From IMCC26207 sp037141255 (GTDB lineage Bacteria; Actinomycetota; Acidimicrobiia; Acidimicrobiales; Microtrichaceae), in NCBI GenBank assembly GCA_037141255.1, contig JBAXCX010000001.1, positions 15,723 to 79,722 on the forward strand: a stretch of DNA of 64,000 nucleotides. The letters run 5' to 3'. Numbering within the stretch: the stretch's first letter is position 1; each line of letters opens with the position of its first letter. Made by a program: the position numbers and the translations under genes. A model generated the notes under the pieces. The model did no database searches. It was not told the DNA's origin and saw only the letters and a list, made by a program, of their open reading frames with translations. Below are positions 1 through 8,252 of this stretch, in pieces.

Positions 1-118
1 CGGGGTGCTTCAGAAAGGAAAGCTTGCGGGTGTCAAAGCTGTAGGCCAGGGCCCCAAATCGTTCCGGCCGAAGCGACACATTTGGGCTGAGCTGGTAGCT
101 CGCCTCAAGGTCAATCAC
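1..118 (-). CDS. mftB: Mycofactocin chaperone MftB, 3' end beyond window
   Basis: MftB is the small RiPP-recognition chaperone that presents the MftA precursor to the radical SAM enzyme MftC. The first 39 codons are visible on the minus strand. They read VIDLEASYQLSPNVSLRPE, then RFGALAYSFDTRKLSFLKHP, the typical MftB pattern (valine-rich start, LRPE-FGAL-Y, R-LSFL). A GTG start at 118 fits, with a GAGG about 10 bases upstream. It lies 12 bases after the mftA stop and in the same frame, as in other mft operons. The rest of the gene, and presumably mftC onwards, is outside the window. Identification rests on family pattern recognition of a partial protein. Confidence 0.85.
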   Translation of the reverse strand, partial: MIDLEASYQLSPNVSLRPERFGALAYSFDTRKLSFLKHP

Positions 119-130
119 AAGAACCAACCC

Positions 131-286
131 TCAGTAGACGCCACACATGCCGTCGATGGAGACTTCCTCGACGAGCAATTCTTCGAGGAGGAGCGGTCCA
201 TCTTGGTCTGCATCTACCGGTGTCTGATCGACGAGGAGTTCGGAAGTTCCTTGATCAGTAACTTCGGAGCGTTCATCAATGCTCAT
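131..286 (-). CDS. mftA: Mycofactocin precursor peptide MftA (51 aa)
   Basis: This is a short minus-strand gene for the ribosomal precursor of the redox cofactor mycofactocin. It runs from ATG at 286 to TGA at 131. The 51-residue product is acidic and Leu/Glu-rich, and ends in EELLVEEVSIDGMCGVY. The C-terminal IDGMCGVY is the family hallmark; MftC acts on the final Val-Tyr pair. mftB follows at once. The mft operon diverges from an NDMA-type alcohol dehydrogenase at 484, a class that typically depends on mycofactocin for electron transfer. The gene is easily missed because of its size and because a longer plus-strand reading frame covers it. Confidence 0.95.
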   Translation of the reverse strand: MSIDERSEVTDQGTSELLVDQTPVDADQDGPLLLEELLVEEVSIDGMCGVY

Positions 287-447
287 ATGAGCCTCACATT
301 CTTGTCGGGCGAGTCGGGCAACGCATCAGATAGTACTGCCCGAGGGCTCGCTAGGGATTCAGCAAGCAACTCGTGGAGCACCTGACCGACAGCGGTTGCC
401 GAGATGGACTAGAAGAAGGGGGTTGGCGAAGCGTCAACAACATCGCT

Positions 448-464
448 TGACGTAACGTACGTCA
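448..464. promoter_or_regulatory. Perfect 7-bp inverted repeat, candidate operator
   Basis: TGACGTA-ACG-TACGTCA is a perfect palindrome with a 3-base spacer in the divergent region between mftA (start 286) and the alcohol dehydrogenase (start 484). It ends 20 bases before the ATG. Size and symmetry fit a TetR-type site, and mft loci are usually controlled by the TetR protein MftR. No regulator gene is visible here, so the assignment is inference. Confidence 0.5.
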
Positions 465-483
465 GAAAATCTAGGGGGACTTT

Positions 484-1617
484 ATGCCAACCACGACTCG
501 CGCTGCAGTGCTCTGGGAGACCGGAGCTGACTGGAAGATCGAGGAAGTTCGACTCGATGATCCCAAGGCAAATGATGTGCTCGTCACCATGAAGGCTGCC
601 GGAATGTGTCACTCGGACGACCATGTGGTTACTGGTGACCTCCCTCTGCCCCTCCCCGTGATCGGCGGACACGAGGGCGCCGGCATCGTCGAAGCAGTCG
701 GACCGGGTGTCACTACCTTGGCTCCAGGAGATCACGTCTCGGTGTCATTCATCCCCAGCTGCGGTCGATGCAAGTGGTGTTCCACGGGGCGGCAGTACCT
801 CTGCGACGAGGGAGCCAAACTGTTCGACATCGGCATGATGAGCGATGGCCGCGAAGCTCACTTTGTGAATAACGCTCAGGGGGACTCTCAAGCAGTGGGA
901 AGATTTGCGCAGGTTGGCACCTTTTCTGAACAAATTCTGGTGAGCGAGAACTCACTCGTGAAGGTGGAAAAGGACCTGCCCTTCGGCGTGATTGCGTTGG
1001 TCTCATGCGGAGTTGCAACAGGGTTTGGATCAGCTACTGAACGTGCGGGCACCAAACCCGGGGACAACGTTGCAGTAGTGGGAGTGGGAGGCATTGGCAT
1101 CAACGCGGTCCAAGGGGCTCGCATTGCAGGCGCAAAGCGTGTCATCGCGATCGATCCCATTGAGTTCAAGCGAGAGCAAGCCATGGAATTCGGTGCCACG
1201 CACACCTTCTCCTCGATCGAGGAGGCCATGCTCGCCATCCCCGATCTCACTTGGGGCGAGATGTGTGAGCGAGTCATCCTGTGCCCTGGCGTGATGCACG
1301 GAGACATGATTGAACCGGCGCTCGGTCTTACCTCGAAGGGTGGCACCCTCGTCATAACGGGGCTTGCCCCGATGCTGGAAAATGATGCTCAGCTGAACGT
1401 GTTCATGTTGTCGATGATGAACAAGGAGATCAAGGGAACGGTGTTTGGTTCTTCTAATCCGCGAGCGATGATTCCCCAACTGCTCTCGATGTACCGAGAA
1501 GGTGGACTCAAGCTCGATGAGCTCATCACCACTCGCTATAGCCTTGATCAGGTGAATCAGGGCTACGCCGATATGGCCAGCGGACGCAACATTCGCGGCG
1601 TCATCGACTTCGCCTGA
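484..1617 (+). CDS. NDMA-dependent (mycofactocin-type) zinc alcohol dehydrogenase
   Basis: This is a 377-residue medium-chain Zn alcohol dehydrogenase that oxidises alcohols with a tightly bound nicotinamide. Visible ligands are Cys42 and His63 (GHEGAG) plus Cys175 for catalytic zinc, and Cys93/96/99/107 for structural zinc. A Rossmann GVGGIG lies at 200-205 and Asp224 follows the second strand. The insert after the structural zinc (LFDIGMMSDGREAHF) is typical of the NDMA-dependent group, whose bound NADH is reoxidised by an external acceptor, thought to be mycofactocin. The start is supported by AGGGGG 7 bases upstream. Divergence from mftA supports the cofactor link. The physiological alcohol cannot be told from sequence. 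Confidence 0.9.
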   Translation: MPTTTRAAVLWETGADWKIEEVRLDDPKANDVLVTMKAAGMCHSDDHVVTGDLPLPLPVIGGHEGAGIVEAVGPGVTTLAPGDHVSVSFIPSCGRCKWCSTGRQYLCDEGAKLFDIGMMSDGREAHFVNNAQGDSQAVGRFAQVGTFSEQILVSENSLVKVEKDLPFGVIALVSCGVATGFGSATERAGTKPGDNVAVVGVGGIGINAVQGARIAGAKRVIAIDPIEFKREQAMEFGATHTFSSIEEAMLAIPDLTWGEMCERVILCPGVMHGDMIEPALGLTSKGGTLVITGLAPMLENDAQLNVFMLSMMNKEIKGTVFGSSNPRAMIPQLLSMYREGGLKLDELITTRYSLDQVNQGYADMASGRNIRGVIDFA

Positions 1618-1639
1618 CAACGCTGCACCAAACAAGCCT

Positions 1640-2584
1640 ATGCAAAAAACCTCTGGGCCCGAACTTTTAGACCTGTTGACGACTTCCGTCGTGGGGAGGC
1701 GCCGCGAGCTTGAATCAGTGGTGGCGGCGCTCTCTGCCGGACGGCACCTGCTACTCGAAGGGCCTCCAGGAACGGGCAAGTCAACGGTATTACGAGCAGT
1801 CGCCGAGGGGACCGGATCTGGATTTGAGTTTGTGGAAGGCAACGCTGAGCTGACCCCAGCGCGACTCGTGGGCAGCTTCGACCCATCGATCGTGCTCGCC
1901 GAGGGATACGTAGCAGCGGCGTTTGTAGATGGCCCTTTGCTGTGCGCGCTACGCGAGGGTTCGCTTCTGTATATCGAGGAAATCAACCGTATTCCGGAAG
2001 AAACTCTCAACCTGCTCATCACCGTGATGAGCGAAGCCGAACTACACGTGCCGAGGCTTGGACGGGTTGAAGCGCACCCCAGCTTTCGACTTGTCGCCGC
2101 AATGAACCCGTTCGATTCGGTGGGGACTGCTCGCATCGCATCTGCGGTATACGACCGCTGCTGCCGACTCGCCATGCGGTATCAGAATGCCGAAGACGAG
2201 ATAGAGATTGTTCGAGCGGTCGCATCGGCGGCCGCAGCGTACGTTGGTGTAGAGGTAGTGAAGTCTGCAGTCGCGATGGTGCGCGACAGCCGAACCCATA
2301 GCGAGATCCGCACGGGATCATCGGTGCGCGGGGCAATAGATTTTGTGATGGTGCTCAAAGAACTCGCAGAATTACGAGGCACCGCCACGCTGGAACCGTC
2401 GGTCACGCTCGATGCAGCCATGCTTGCACTCTCTGGGCGTATTCGAATCACGGAGGGCGGATCTCGAACGGCCGAAGAATTGGTAACGGAACTCTGGGAA
2501 CGACAATTCGGCATCAGGGCTGCCGAGCAGCAGAGCAACCCTGATGCCGCCTCTCAGCAGGGCGCTGCTCAGAAAAAAGCCTGA
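1640..2584 (+). CDS. MoxR-family AAA+ ATPase
   Basis: This is a 314-residue MoxR-type AAA+ ATPase, a class that works with VWA-domain proteins as chaperones for assembly or metal loading of other enzymes. Walker A GPPGTGKST lies at 41-49 and Walker B LLYIEEINR at 109-117, with sensor residues in AAMNPFDSVG near 153-162. It sits between the alcohol dehydrogenase (22 bases upstream) and a VWA gene, so it may help mature the dehydrogenase (inference from context). The 3' end is odd: the last sense codons contain a run of six A followed at once by the stop and a strong stem-loop, with the partner gene open in the -1 frame. Confidence 0.88.
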   Translation: MQKTSGPELLDLLTTSVVGRRRELESVVAALSAGRHLLLEGPPGTGKSTVLRAVAEGTGSGFEFVEGNAELTPARLVGSFDPSIVLAEGYVAAAFVDGPLLCALREGSLLYIEEINRIPEETLNLLITVMSEAELHVPRLGRVEAHPSFRLVAAMNPFDSVGTARIASAVYDRCCRLAMRYQNAEDEIEIVRAVASAAAAYVGVEVVKSAVAMVRDSRTHSEIRTGSSVRGAIDFVMVLKELAELRGTATLEPSVTLDAAMLALSGRIRITEGGSRTAEELVTELWERQFGIRAAEQQSNPDAASQQGAAQKKA

Positions 2585-2602
2585 CCCCGCCACCTGGCGG
2601 GG
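2573..2602 (+). promoter_or_regulatory. Candidate -1 frameshift signal (A6 run plus stem-loop)
   Basis: A run of six A and a G (2573-2579) comes two codons before the MoxR stop TGA (2582-2584). Five bases further on, a perfect 7-bp GC stem CCCCGCC-ACCT-GGCGGGG (2585-2602) follows. A slip of -1 on the A run bypasses the stop and enters the VWA frame, which is open from 2545 and has no ATG, GTG or TTG before 2764. The arrangement resembles dnaX-type signals, but the zero-frame codons are CAG AAA AAA rather than the ideal A AAA AAG. Confidence 0.4.
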
Positions 2603-3543
2603 GCCGCCCCCAGACTGACGATATAAAAGAAGGTGAAGCGGCGCGATCTGCTGTCAGTGAAGCTGGCAGACGAACCACCTCTCGGCGTGACCTTGCACGG
2701 CATCCGCAGTTTGAAAAGATCTCTCCGCAGGTTGGACAGCTTGACTCCGGGGCGTTTGCGGAGTTGCTCGATCAAGAGCCGGATCAGGCGCTCGCGCTCC
2801 TTGCGGAGCTCAATGGGGCAACCGATGAGCAACTCCGAAGAACTGCCCAGCAACTCGCCGGACGGGTAGTCGTGGACCTTGCCCGCACGGGTACAACACC
2901 AACGAGCGGAGTGGGTCGCCTTGTTTCAACCACAGCAGCCAAGCAGGCGGGCGACCTTGATCTTGATGCCTCACTCGAACCAATTCTTCTCGGCCGAGCA
3001 ACGAACCTGCCCGTTGCGGCCGAGGACCTTTCGGTTCAAGCTTGGCAGCGCTCAGACACTGCCATGTGTTTGCTTGTCGACCGATCCGGTTCGATGTTTG
3101 GTGAACGCTTGGCCGCAGCCGCTGTTGCTGCAGCAGCAGTGGTCTACCGCTCTGGGGCTGACTGCTCGGTCATTGCCTTCGCCGAGGATGCAATTGTCAT
3201 TAAGGCGCAGCATGAGCAGCGTTCCGCAGAGCAGGTCGTGAGCGATTTACTTCGGTTGCGAGGTTTCGGGGTCACCAATCTTGCGCTTGCACTGCGCGTA
3301 GCGGCTCATCAACTTGCCCGATCAACCGCCAAAAGACAGATCACACTTGTGTTGTCGGATTGTCGAGCCACGACCGGAGGCGACCCTGTTGCTGACGCCG
3401 CAGCGTTATCGGAAATGGTCATTCTGGCTCCAGTGGACGACACCAAAGATGCGCGCACGCTGGCGGATTATCTGGGAATCAAATGCGCGCCGCTCGCAGG
3501 ACCCACCACGGTGCCAACGGCACTCGCTGCAGTGTTGCAGTAA
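2581..3543 (+). CDS. VWA-domain protein partnered with MoxR
   Basis: A von Willebrand factor A-type protein that partners MoxR ATPases. The MIDAS motif DRSGSMFG lies in the segment LLVDRSGSM, followed by the conserved Thr and Asp regions (GVTNLALAL, LVLSDCRATTGG). Conserved N-terminal family sequence (RRDLARHPQFEKISPQVGQL, then FAELL) is encoded upstream of the first canonical start, the TTG at 2764. Translation must therefore begin earlier. The options are a CTG at 2581 overlapping the MoxR stop as CTGA, or entry by -1 frameshift from MoxR. I chose 2581; the true 5' end is unresolved. The C-terminus ends 22 bases before the convergent CoA ligase gene. Confidence 0.8.
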   Translation: MTPPPGGGRPQTDDIKEGEAARSAVSEAGRRTTSRRDLARHPQFEKISPQVGQLDSGAFAELLDQEPDQALALLAELNGATDEQLRRTAQQLAGRVVVDLARTGTTPTSGVGRLVSTTAAKQAGDLDLDASLEPILLGRATNLPVAAEDLSVQAWQRSDTAMCLLVDRSGSMFGERLAAAAVAAAAVVYRSGADCSVIAFAEDAIVIKAQHEQRSAEQVVSDLLRLRGFGVTNLALALRVAAHQLARSTAKRQITLVLSDCRATTGGDPVADAAALSEMVILAPVDDTKDARTLADYLGIKCAPLAGPTTVPTALAAVLQ

Positions 3544-3565
3544 CTGTTTACCCTGAGCTAAGAAG

Positions 3566-5176
3566 TTAGAGAGCCGGGAAGGCGTCGGCAGCTTCTCGCA
3601 AGTCCTTCTTCGAGATCTTGCCGAGTTCAGCAGTGGGGAACTCGTCCACGAAATAGACCGCTCTGGGTACCTTGAAATCGGCAAGATCCACCTTGCAGGC
3701 CTCGATGATCTGAGCCGCAATCGCTTCTTGATCGGCAGCAGGGTCGGCAAGGATCACGAAGGCAACCGGCACCATATCGAGCATCTCATGAGACTTGGCA
3801 ACAACGGCAACGTCAGCCAAACCCGGCACCGTGCGAACCACATCTTCAACCTCTCGGGCAGAAACGTTTTCGCCACCCACTTTCAAAGCGTCTTTGTCAC
3901 GGTCCGTGTACTGAATGTTGCCATCGGCAAGCAAGCGGACCATGTCTCCCGTGCGGCCCCAGCCATCCTCGGTAAAGAACTTCTCTGTTGCCTCGGCATT
4001 ACCGAAGTACTCCCAGAACACCGAGACGCCGCGCACGCCGCGAATCCAGAGCTCTCCAATCTCACCCTCTTTACAGAGTGACCCCGTGTCAGAATCCACA
4101 ATCAAGAACTCGTAGCCAGGCGACACCTTGCCCATCGCAAGGTCAGGGTACGACTCAAAATCATTTGAATGAATGCAGTGGGTCACCAACTCGGTCATTC
4201 CGTAGGCGGCAATCACGCGCATGCCCATCATCTGATCAAGCACCGGCATGATCAAGCCAAAGACTCCTACCTTGACCGTGTGATTCTCGGGGATTCCCGT
4301 ATCAAAAGCTGCCTTGATCACAAAGGGAATGAGCGAGATATGGGTAACCGAATGCTTTGCAATCACATCCCAGAATCGACTGGCCGAGAACTTGGGCTGT
4401 AAAACCACGGTTCCGCCCACACCCAACACCGTCCAGATAGCCCAACTCTGAGTATTGACATGAAAGAAGGGCAACGAGGCGAGGTAGATGTCATCTGCAC
4501 CCATGTCGATGTTGGTTGGGTTGACTTTGCCAGCCCACAACATGTTGGCGTGAGTATGCACAACGGCCTTTGGCTTCGAGGTTGTGCCCGAAGTAAAGAG
4601 CACTCCTGCTGGCAACATTGGGTCGGGTGTGCGTGTGGGTGCATCGGCGGAATCGCCCTCGAGCACTGCAAATGATTCCCGCCCATGTGCGAGTTCTTCT
4701 TCAGTTGCAGCTAGGCCTGAGTTGTCTTCGGTGACCACAATCCAGCCCAGATCTGGGCCTGCCTCAGCTACAAGGGTTGCAAACTTTGGCTGCGTAATCG
4801 CACCAACGCACGAAGTCTGCTCAATGAAGTAGCTCACTTCGCTGCGCACACTGCGCGTATTGGTTGTCACTGCTATTGCGCCTACCCGGGCACACGCGTA
4901 CCAAGCAATAACTCCTTCGGGGCAGTTCTCGGCATGGATCAATACCATGTCGCCGATACCTACTCCCTTGGCGTGAAGCCCGGCCGCCACCTTCTTGGTG
5001 GCCTCTGCGAACTCTGCGTAGGTCCACGTGCGATCGCTGCCGTCTTTAGGCTCCCAGATCAAGAACGGGTGCTCGGCGCGATTCTCGCCCCAATGGTCGA
5101 TCATCCAAGGTATGTCTTGACCACCAAACTGGTAGGCCGCCACTGCTGCTGGATTAAATGATTCGGGCTGCGTCAT
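3566..5176 (-). CDS. AMP-forming acyl-CoA ligase (CaiC-like)
   Basis: A 536-residue ANL-superfamily ligase that activates a carboxylic acid to its AMP ester and then CoA thioester. The P-loop-like motif is FTSGTTSKPKAVVHTH and the adenine-binding segment is AYGMTELV. The hinge region GDMVRLLADGNIQYTDRDKDALKVGGENVS and a C-terminal catalytic lysine segment (AELGKISKKDLR) are both present, so it is full length. It resembles carnitine/crotonobetaine-type ligases, but the substrate is unknown. It follows the esterase gene by 15 bases on the same strand and has no clear Shine-Dalgarno sequence, which suggests co-transcription. An inverted repeat lies directly before its ATG. Confidence 0.88.
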   Translation of the reverse strand: MTQPESFNPAAVAAYQFGGQDIPWMIDHWGENRAEHPFLIWEPKDGSDRTWTYAEFAEATKKVAAGLHAKGVGIGDMVLIHAENCPEGVIAWYACARVGAIAVTTNTRSVRSEVSYFIEQTSCVGAITQPKFATLVAEAGPDLGWIVVTEDNSGLAATEEELAHGRESFAVLEGDSADAPTRTPDPMLPAGVLFTSGTTSKPKAVVHTHANMLWAGKVNPTNIDMGADDIYLASLPFFHVNTQSWAIWTVLGVGGTVVLQPKFSASRFWDVIAKHSVTHISLIPFVIKAAFDTGIPENHTVKVGVFGLIMPVLDQMMGMRVIAAYGMTELVTHCIHSNDFESYPDLAMGKVSPGYEFLIVDSDTGSLCKEGEIGELWIRGVRGVSVFWEYFGNAEATEKFFTEDGWGRTGDMVRLLADGNIQYTDRDKDALKVGGENVSAREVEDVVRTVPGLADVAVVAKSHEMLDMVPVAFVILADPAADQEAIAAQIIEACKVDLADFKVPRAVYFVDEFPTAELGKISKKDLREAADAFPAL

Positions 5177-5180
5177 GTTG

Positions 5181-5195
5181 CTGACGATACGTCAG
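5181..5195. promoter_or_regulatory. 6-bp inverted repeat CTGACG-ATA-CGTCAG
   Basis: A perfect inverted repeat 5 bases upstream of the CoA ligase ATG (5176), overlapping the esterase stop. Its half-site CTGACGTA(T) resembles the half-sites of the palindrome at 448-464, although the spacing differs by 4 bases. It could be a related operator or an intra-operon hairpin that limits ligase translation. Confidence 0.3.
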
Positions 5196-6526
5196 ATCTT
5201 GCTCTCGAGAGAAACTAGATACCCCGCATGAATGTGGTTGAGGAATCGCTCCACTGCTTGTACTGCGTTGACGGTACGAAAACTCGAGAAGATCTCGAAG
5301 GCGTGCTGCGCACCATGAAGTTCCGCATACACAACTGGGTTCCGAGAGGTGTTACTCAGGGCTGCAACAAAGTCGCGGGCGCCCTCCACCGGAACCAGAA
5401 CATCCTTATCGCCGTGAATCACCATCATGGGAGGGGCCTCATCAGTAATGCGATCAATGGGCGAGTACGCAGCCCAGGCATCGGGCTGATCATTGATGGT
5501 GACCCCCATAACTGTCTTGGTGAGCAGGTCGGTAAATTGCTTGCCGTTATAGCCCTGTCGATCCGTCAGGTCGTACACGCCATAGAACGGCACGGCAGCT
5601 TGGACCGAGGTATCAGCATCTTCGAAACCAGGCTGCAAGGCAGGATCCTGCTGAGTCAGGGCAACAAGCGCGCACAGATGACCTCCGGCTGAGCCACCGG
5701 TGACCACAATAAAGTTGGGGTCAACGTTGTACTCCTCGGCATGCTCGCGAATCCATACCAGCGCTCGTTTGCAGTCCACCAAGTGTCCCGGGTATTTCAC
5801 CTTGGGGCTCAACTGATAGTCGGCGTTGAACCCCACCCATCCGCAGGCCGCAAGATGGTTGAGTAGGGGAATCCCTTGCTCGTCTTTCGAGCCAAGCACC
5901 CAGGCTCCCCCATGAATCTGCAGCACAGCAGGCCGCTTCTGTTCGGGCACTGGGTCATCAAGTGGCGTATACACATCTAGCTTCAGCTTGACCGACTTGC
6001 CCGTGCTCGTGGTGTGCTCGCTAAAGACAATGTTGCGTTTGATCCGCCGACGATTCGACCCATTCAATATCGGCAGCAAGGCTCCCAGACGCACCGATTG
6101 CGGGGCAGCGAGCAGTTCCGCTTCAGGCAAGAGGGTGCTGAGTGCAGCATCTAATTCCTCTGCCGATTGCTGGCCTTGGCGGATCAAACCAATTGCACCG
6201 ACACTCGCAGCGACGGTGAGTCCAAGCCCAACCCATCCGCTTGGCCGAAGCAATGACTCAGATGCAGCATCGACTCCTGAGGATCGATCGGCCCGATCCC
6301 GCATCGCACCGACGAGTTGCTTCGCAGTTCTTGTCGCAGTCATTGCCAAGAAGATTGGGGCCGCCTCGCTCACTAACCAAGCAGCAAAAAAGGATGGGAC
6401 GGTAAGCGTGGGACTGTGTTTCTTGGGTCGATACGCGTTGACTACGAGTGCTGAACGAAGCAGTCCTTGTCGAAACAACGCACGACTACGACGGACTTGG
6501 TGATGCTCGCTCAGAACTCGTGGCAT
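5192..6526 (-). CDS. Alpha/beta hydrolase, HSL/carboxylesterase type
   Basis: A 444-residue esterase or lipase. The C-terminal half has an alpha/beta-hydrolase fold of the hormone-sensitive-lipase/BD-FAE type. The oxyanion motif HGGAW, the nucleophile elbow GGSAGG, an acidic residue in HGDKDVLVP and the histidine in GAQHAF form a complete Ser-Asp-His triad. The first 140 residues hold two hydrophobic stretches (PSFFAAWLVSEAAPIFLAM and VGLGLTVAASVGAIGLI), suggesting membrane association. It is followed on the same strand by the CoA ligase, so an ester-to-acyl-CoA route is plausible. The start could be somewhat further downstream. Confidence 0.82.
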   Translation of the reverse strand: MPRVLSEHHQVRRSRALFRQGLLRSALVVNAYRPKKHSPTLTVPSFFAAWLVSEAAPIFLAMTATRTAKQLVGAMRDRADRSSGVDAASESLLRPSGWVGLGLTVAASVGAIGLIRQGQQSAEELDAALSTLLPEAELLAAPQSVRLGALLPILNGSNRRRIKRNIVFSEHTTSTGKSVKLKLDVYTPLDDPVPEQKRPAVLQIHGGAWVLGSKDEQGIPLLNHLAACGWVGFNADYQLSPKVKYPGHLVDCKRALVWIREHAEEYNVDPNFIVVTGGSAGGHLCALVALTQQDPALQPGFEDADTSVQAAVPFYGVYDLTDRQGYNGKQFTDLLTKTVMGVTINDQPDAWAAYSPIDRITDEAPPMMVIHGDKDVLVPVEGARDFVAALSNTSRNPVVYAELHGAQHAFEIFSSFRTVNAVQAVERFLNHIHAGYLVSLESKI

Positions 6527-6653
6527 AGCACTTCAGTCTTGTACCGGAACGTACTTGCCACAAGCTGAAGTCAATTTCACGATGCATGGCAGTTCAATTC
6601 AGGGAAGAATAGGGAGATCAGGGAGGCCACGGCCCTAGACGAAAGGTAACAAT

Positions 6654-8180
6654 ATGGAGCGATTGTCTGGCATGGATGCCACCTTCCTCTACCTCGAGAC
6701 TCCTGCAGGCCATATGCACGTTGCCATGGTCGGCATCTACGACATCTCGACCATGGTGGGTGGGTACTCCTTCGAGAAGTTCCGAACCCACATCGAGTCA
6801 CGACTTCAATCGGTGCCACCATTTCGGCGTCGCCTTGTAGAAGTCCCATTCCAGTTCCATCACCCCGTCTGGATTGAAGACCCTGATTTTGATCTCGACA
6901 ATCACGTGCGCAGAATCACTGCACCCGAACCTGGAGGACGCCGCGAACTTGGACAGGTGGCTTCCGAAATTGCTTCCGTGCCTCTTGATAGATCCCGTCC
7001 GCTCTGGGAAGCCTGGGTGATCGAAGGACTCAAGCAGGACCGGGTTGGTTTCGTCGTCAAAGTGCACCACGCTGCAATTGACGGTGCATCGGGAGCGGAA
7101 ATCATGACGGCGCTGTATGACATTTCCCCCGAGGCTGAACCCATCGAAGCCGTAGATACGCCACCTGATCGCGTACCGAATGAGTTTGAGTTGCTGTCCT
7201 ACGCAACGTTTTCAAAGCTTCGGCGAGCCCGAGCTGTGTTGCCATTGATTAGCCGCACGATCCGGTCCGTCACTCACCTCGTCAGCAACATCATCGACCC
7301 TGCAATGAAGCACGGCGGGGTTCCGCTCTCGGCCCCTCGCACTCCCTTTAACCAATCCATTGGCCCCCGTCGCTCGGTAGCATTTGCGCGAATCTCGCTA
7401 CCAGAAACCAAAGCCGTCAAAACAGCACTGAACGTCAAGATCAACGACGTGGTACTCGAGGTTTGCTCGGGGACACTGCGTCGCTATCTGCTTGAACACG
7501 ATGCGCTTCCCGATGAACCGTTGCTTGCGGTCTGCCCTGTCTCAGTGCGAGTAGAAGAGGAGATGGGCACCCAAGGGAACATGGTCTCTGCCATTTTTGC
7601 CTCACTAGCCACAAACGTGGACTCCGCCGAGGAACGACTCGAAATCATTCGTCAAAGCACCGAGGGGGCTAAGGAAGACCACAACGCCATCGGCGCTCGC
7701 ACCTTGACTGATTGGGCCGAATGGGCGGCGCCGCGCACGTTCGGTTTGGCTGCGCGGTTCTATAGCTCGATGAATCTGGCGAATCAGCACCGCCCGATTC
7801 ACAATCTGGTCATCTCGAATGTTCCTGGGCCTCCCTTCCCGCTCTATCTGGCTGGCGCGGAACTTGTAGCTGCGTACCCCATGGGTCCGATCATGGATGG
7901 GGCCGGACTCAACATCACGGTGCTGTCCTACCGAGATCACATCGATATTGGGTTCTTGGCTGATGCAGACCTTGTCCCCGATATCTGGGAAGTAGCAGCA
8001 CAAGTCGAACCAGCCTTCGAAGAACTCAAGCAGGTAGCTGGACTGAGCGACCCAACCATCACGAAGTCCGCAGCTCCGGTTACCCAAACCTCGCAGGCGC
8101 CATCCGTGGACCTTCGTAATGGCTCTACCGCTGATGCCACCGCCTCGGCACAAGCTACGCCGAAGAAATCTGCGACATAG
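6654..8180 (+). CDS. WS/DGAT wax-ester/triacylglycerol acyltransferase
   Basis: A 508-residue bifunctional wax-ester synthase/diacylglycerol acyltransferase that makes storage lipid from acyl-CoA and an alcohol or diacylglycerol. It opens with the typical MERLSGMDATFLYLET, and the catalytic HHAAIDG motif is at 138-144. The later conserved segment NLVISNVPGP is also present. The last 50 residues are low-complexity Ala/Thr/Ser. The start is supported by AAAGGT 6 bases upstream. The gene diverges from the esterase; the 127-base spacer holds no site I can name with confidence. Storage lipid synthesis fits the many CoA ligases nearby. Confidence 0.92.
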   Translation: MERLSGMDATFLYLETPAGHMHVAMVGIYDISTMVGGYSFEKFRTHIESRLQSVPPFRRRLVEVPFQFHHPVWIEDPDFDLDNHVRRITAPEPGGRRELGQVASEIASVPLDRSRPLWEAWVIEGLKQDRVGFVVKVHHAAIDGASGAEIMTALYDISPEAEPIEAVDTPPDRVPNEFELLSYATFSKLRRARAVLPLISRTIRSVTHLVSNIIDPAMKHGGVPLSAPRTPFNQSIGPRRSVAFARISLPETKAVKTALNVKINDVVLEVCSGTLRRYLLEHDALPDEPLLAVCPVSVRVEEEMGTQGNMVSAIFASLATNVDSAEERLEIIRQSTEGAKEDHNAIGARTLTDWAEWAAPRTFGLAARFYSSMNLANQHRPIHNLVISNVPGPPFPLYLAGAELVAAYPMGPIMDGAGLNITVLSYRDHIDIGFLADADLVPDIWEVAAQVEPAFEELKQVAGLSDPTITKSAAPVTQTSQAPSVDLRNGSTADATASAQATPKKSAT

Positions 8181-8228
8181 AAACTGGCTGCCGAACTCAA
8201 GAACAAGTAGTCGGGCTGCAACCAACTC

Positions 8229-8242
8229 TGCAACATGTTCTA
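8229..8242. promoter_or_regulatory. KstR-type operator candidate (site 1)
   Basis: TGCAACATGTTCTA matches T-NN-AAC-NN-GTT-NN-A exactly, the consensus of the mycobacterial sterol regulator KstR. It ends 10 bases before the GTG of the FadD19-like ligase, where a bound repressor would block transcription or initiation. Similar sites lie at 27030, 31416 and 44581. Confidence 0.6.
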
Positions 8243-8252
8243 GTTTTATTGG

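Noticed and set aside
5..385. Plus-strand open frame of 126 codons at the left edge
   Set aside because: It covers mftA and mftB on the other strand, which have clear family signatures; the plus-strand product resembles nothing.
1030..2175. Minus-strand open frame of 381 codons opposite the alcohol dehydrogenase and MoxR genes
   Set aside because: Ser/Arg/Thr-rich antisense shadow with no family features; both plus-strand genes are well supported.
2585..2602. Strong GC stem-loop after MoxR read as an intrinsic terminator
   Set aside because: No T run follows and the next gene's coding sequence runs straight through it.
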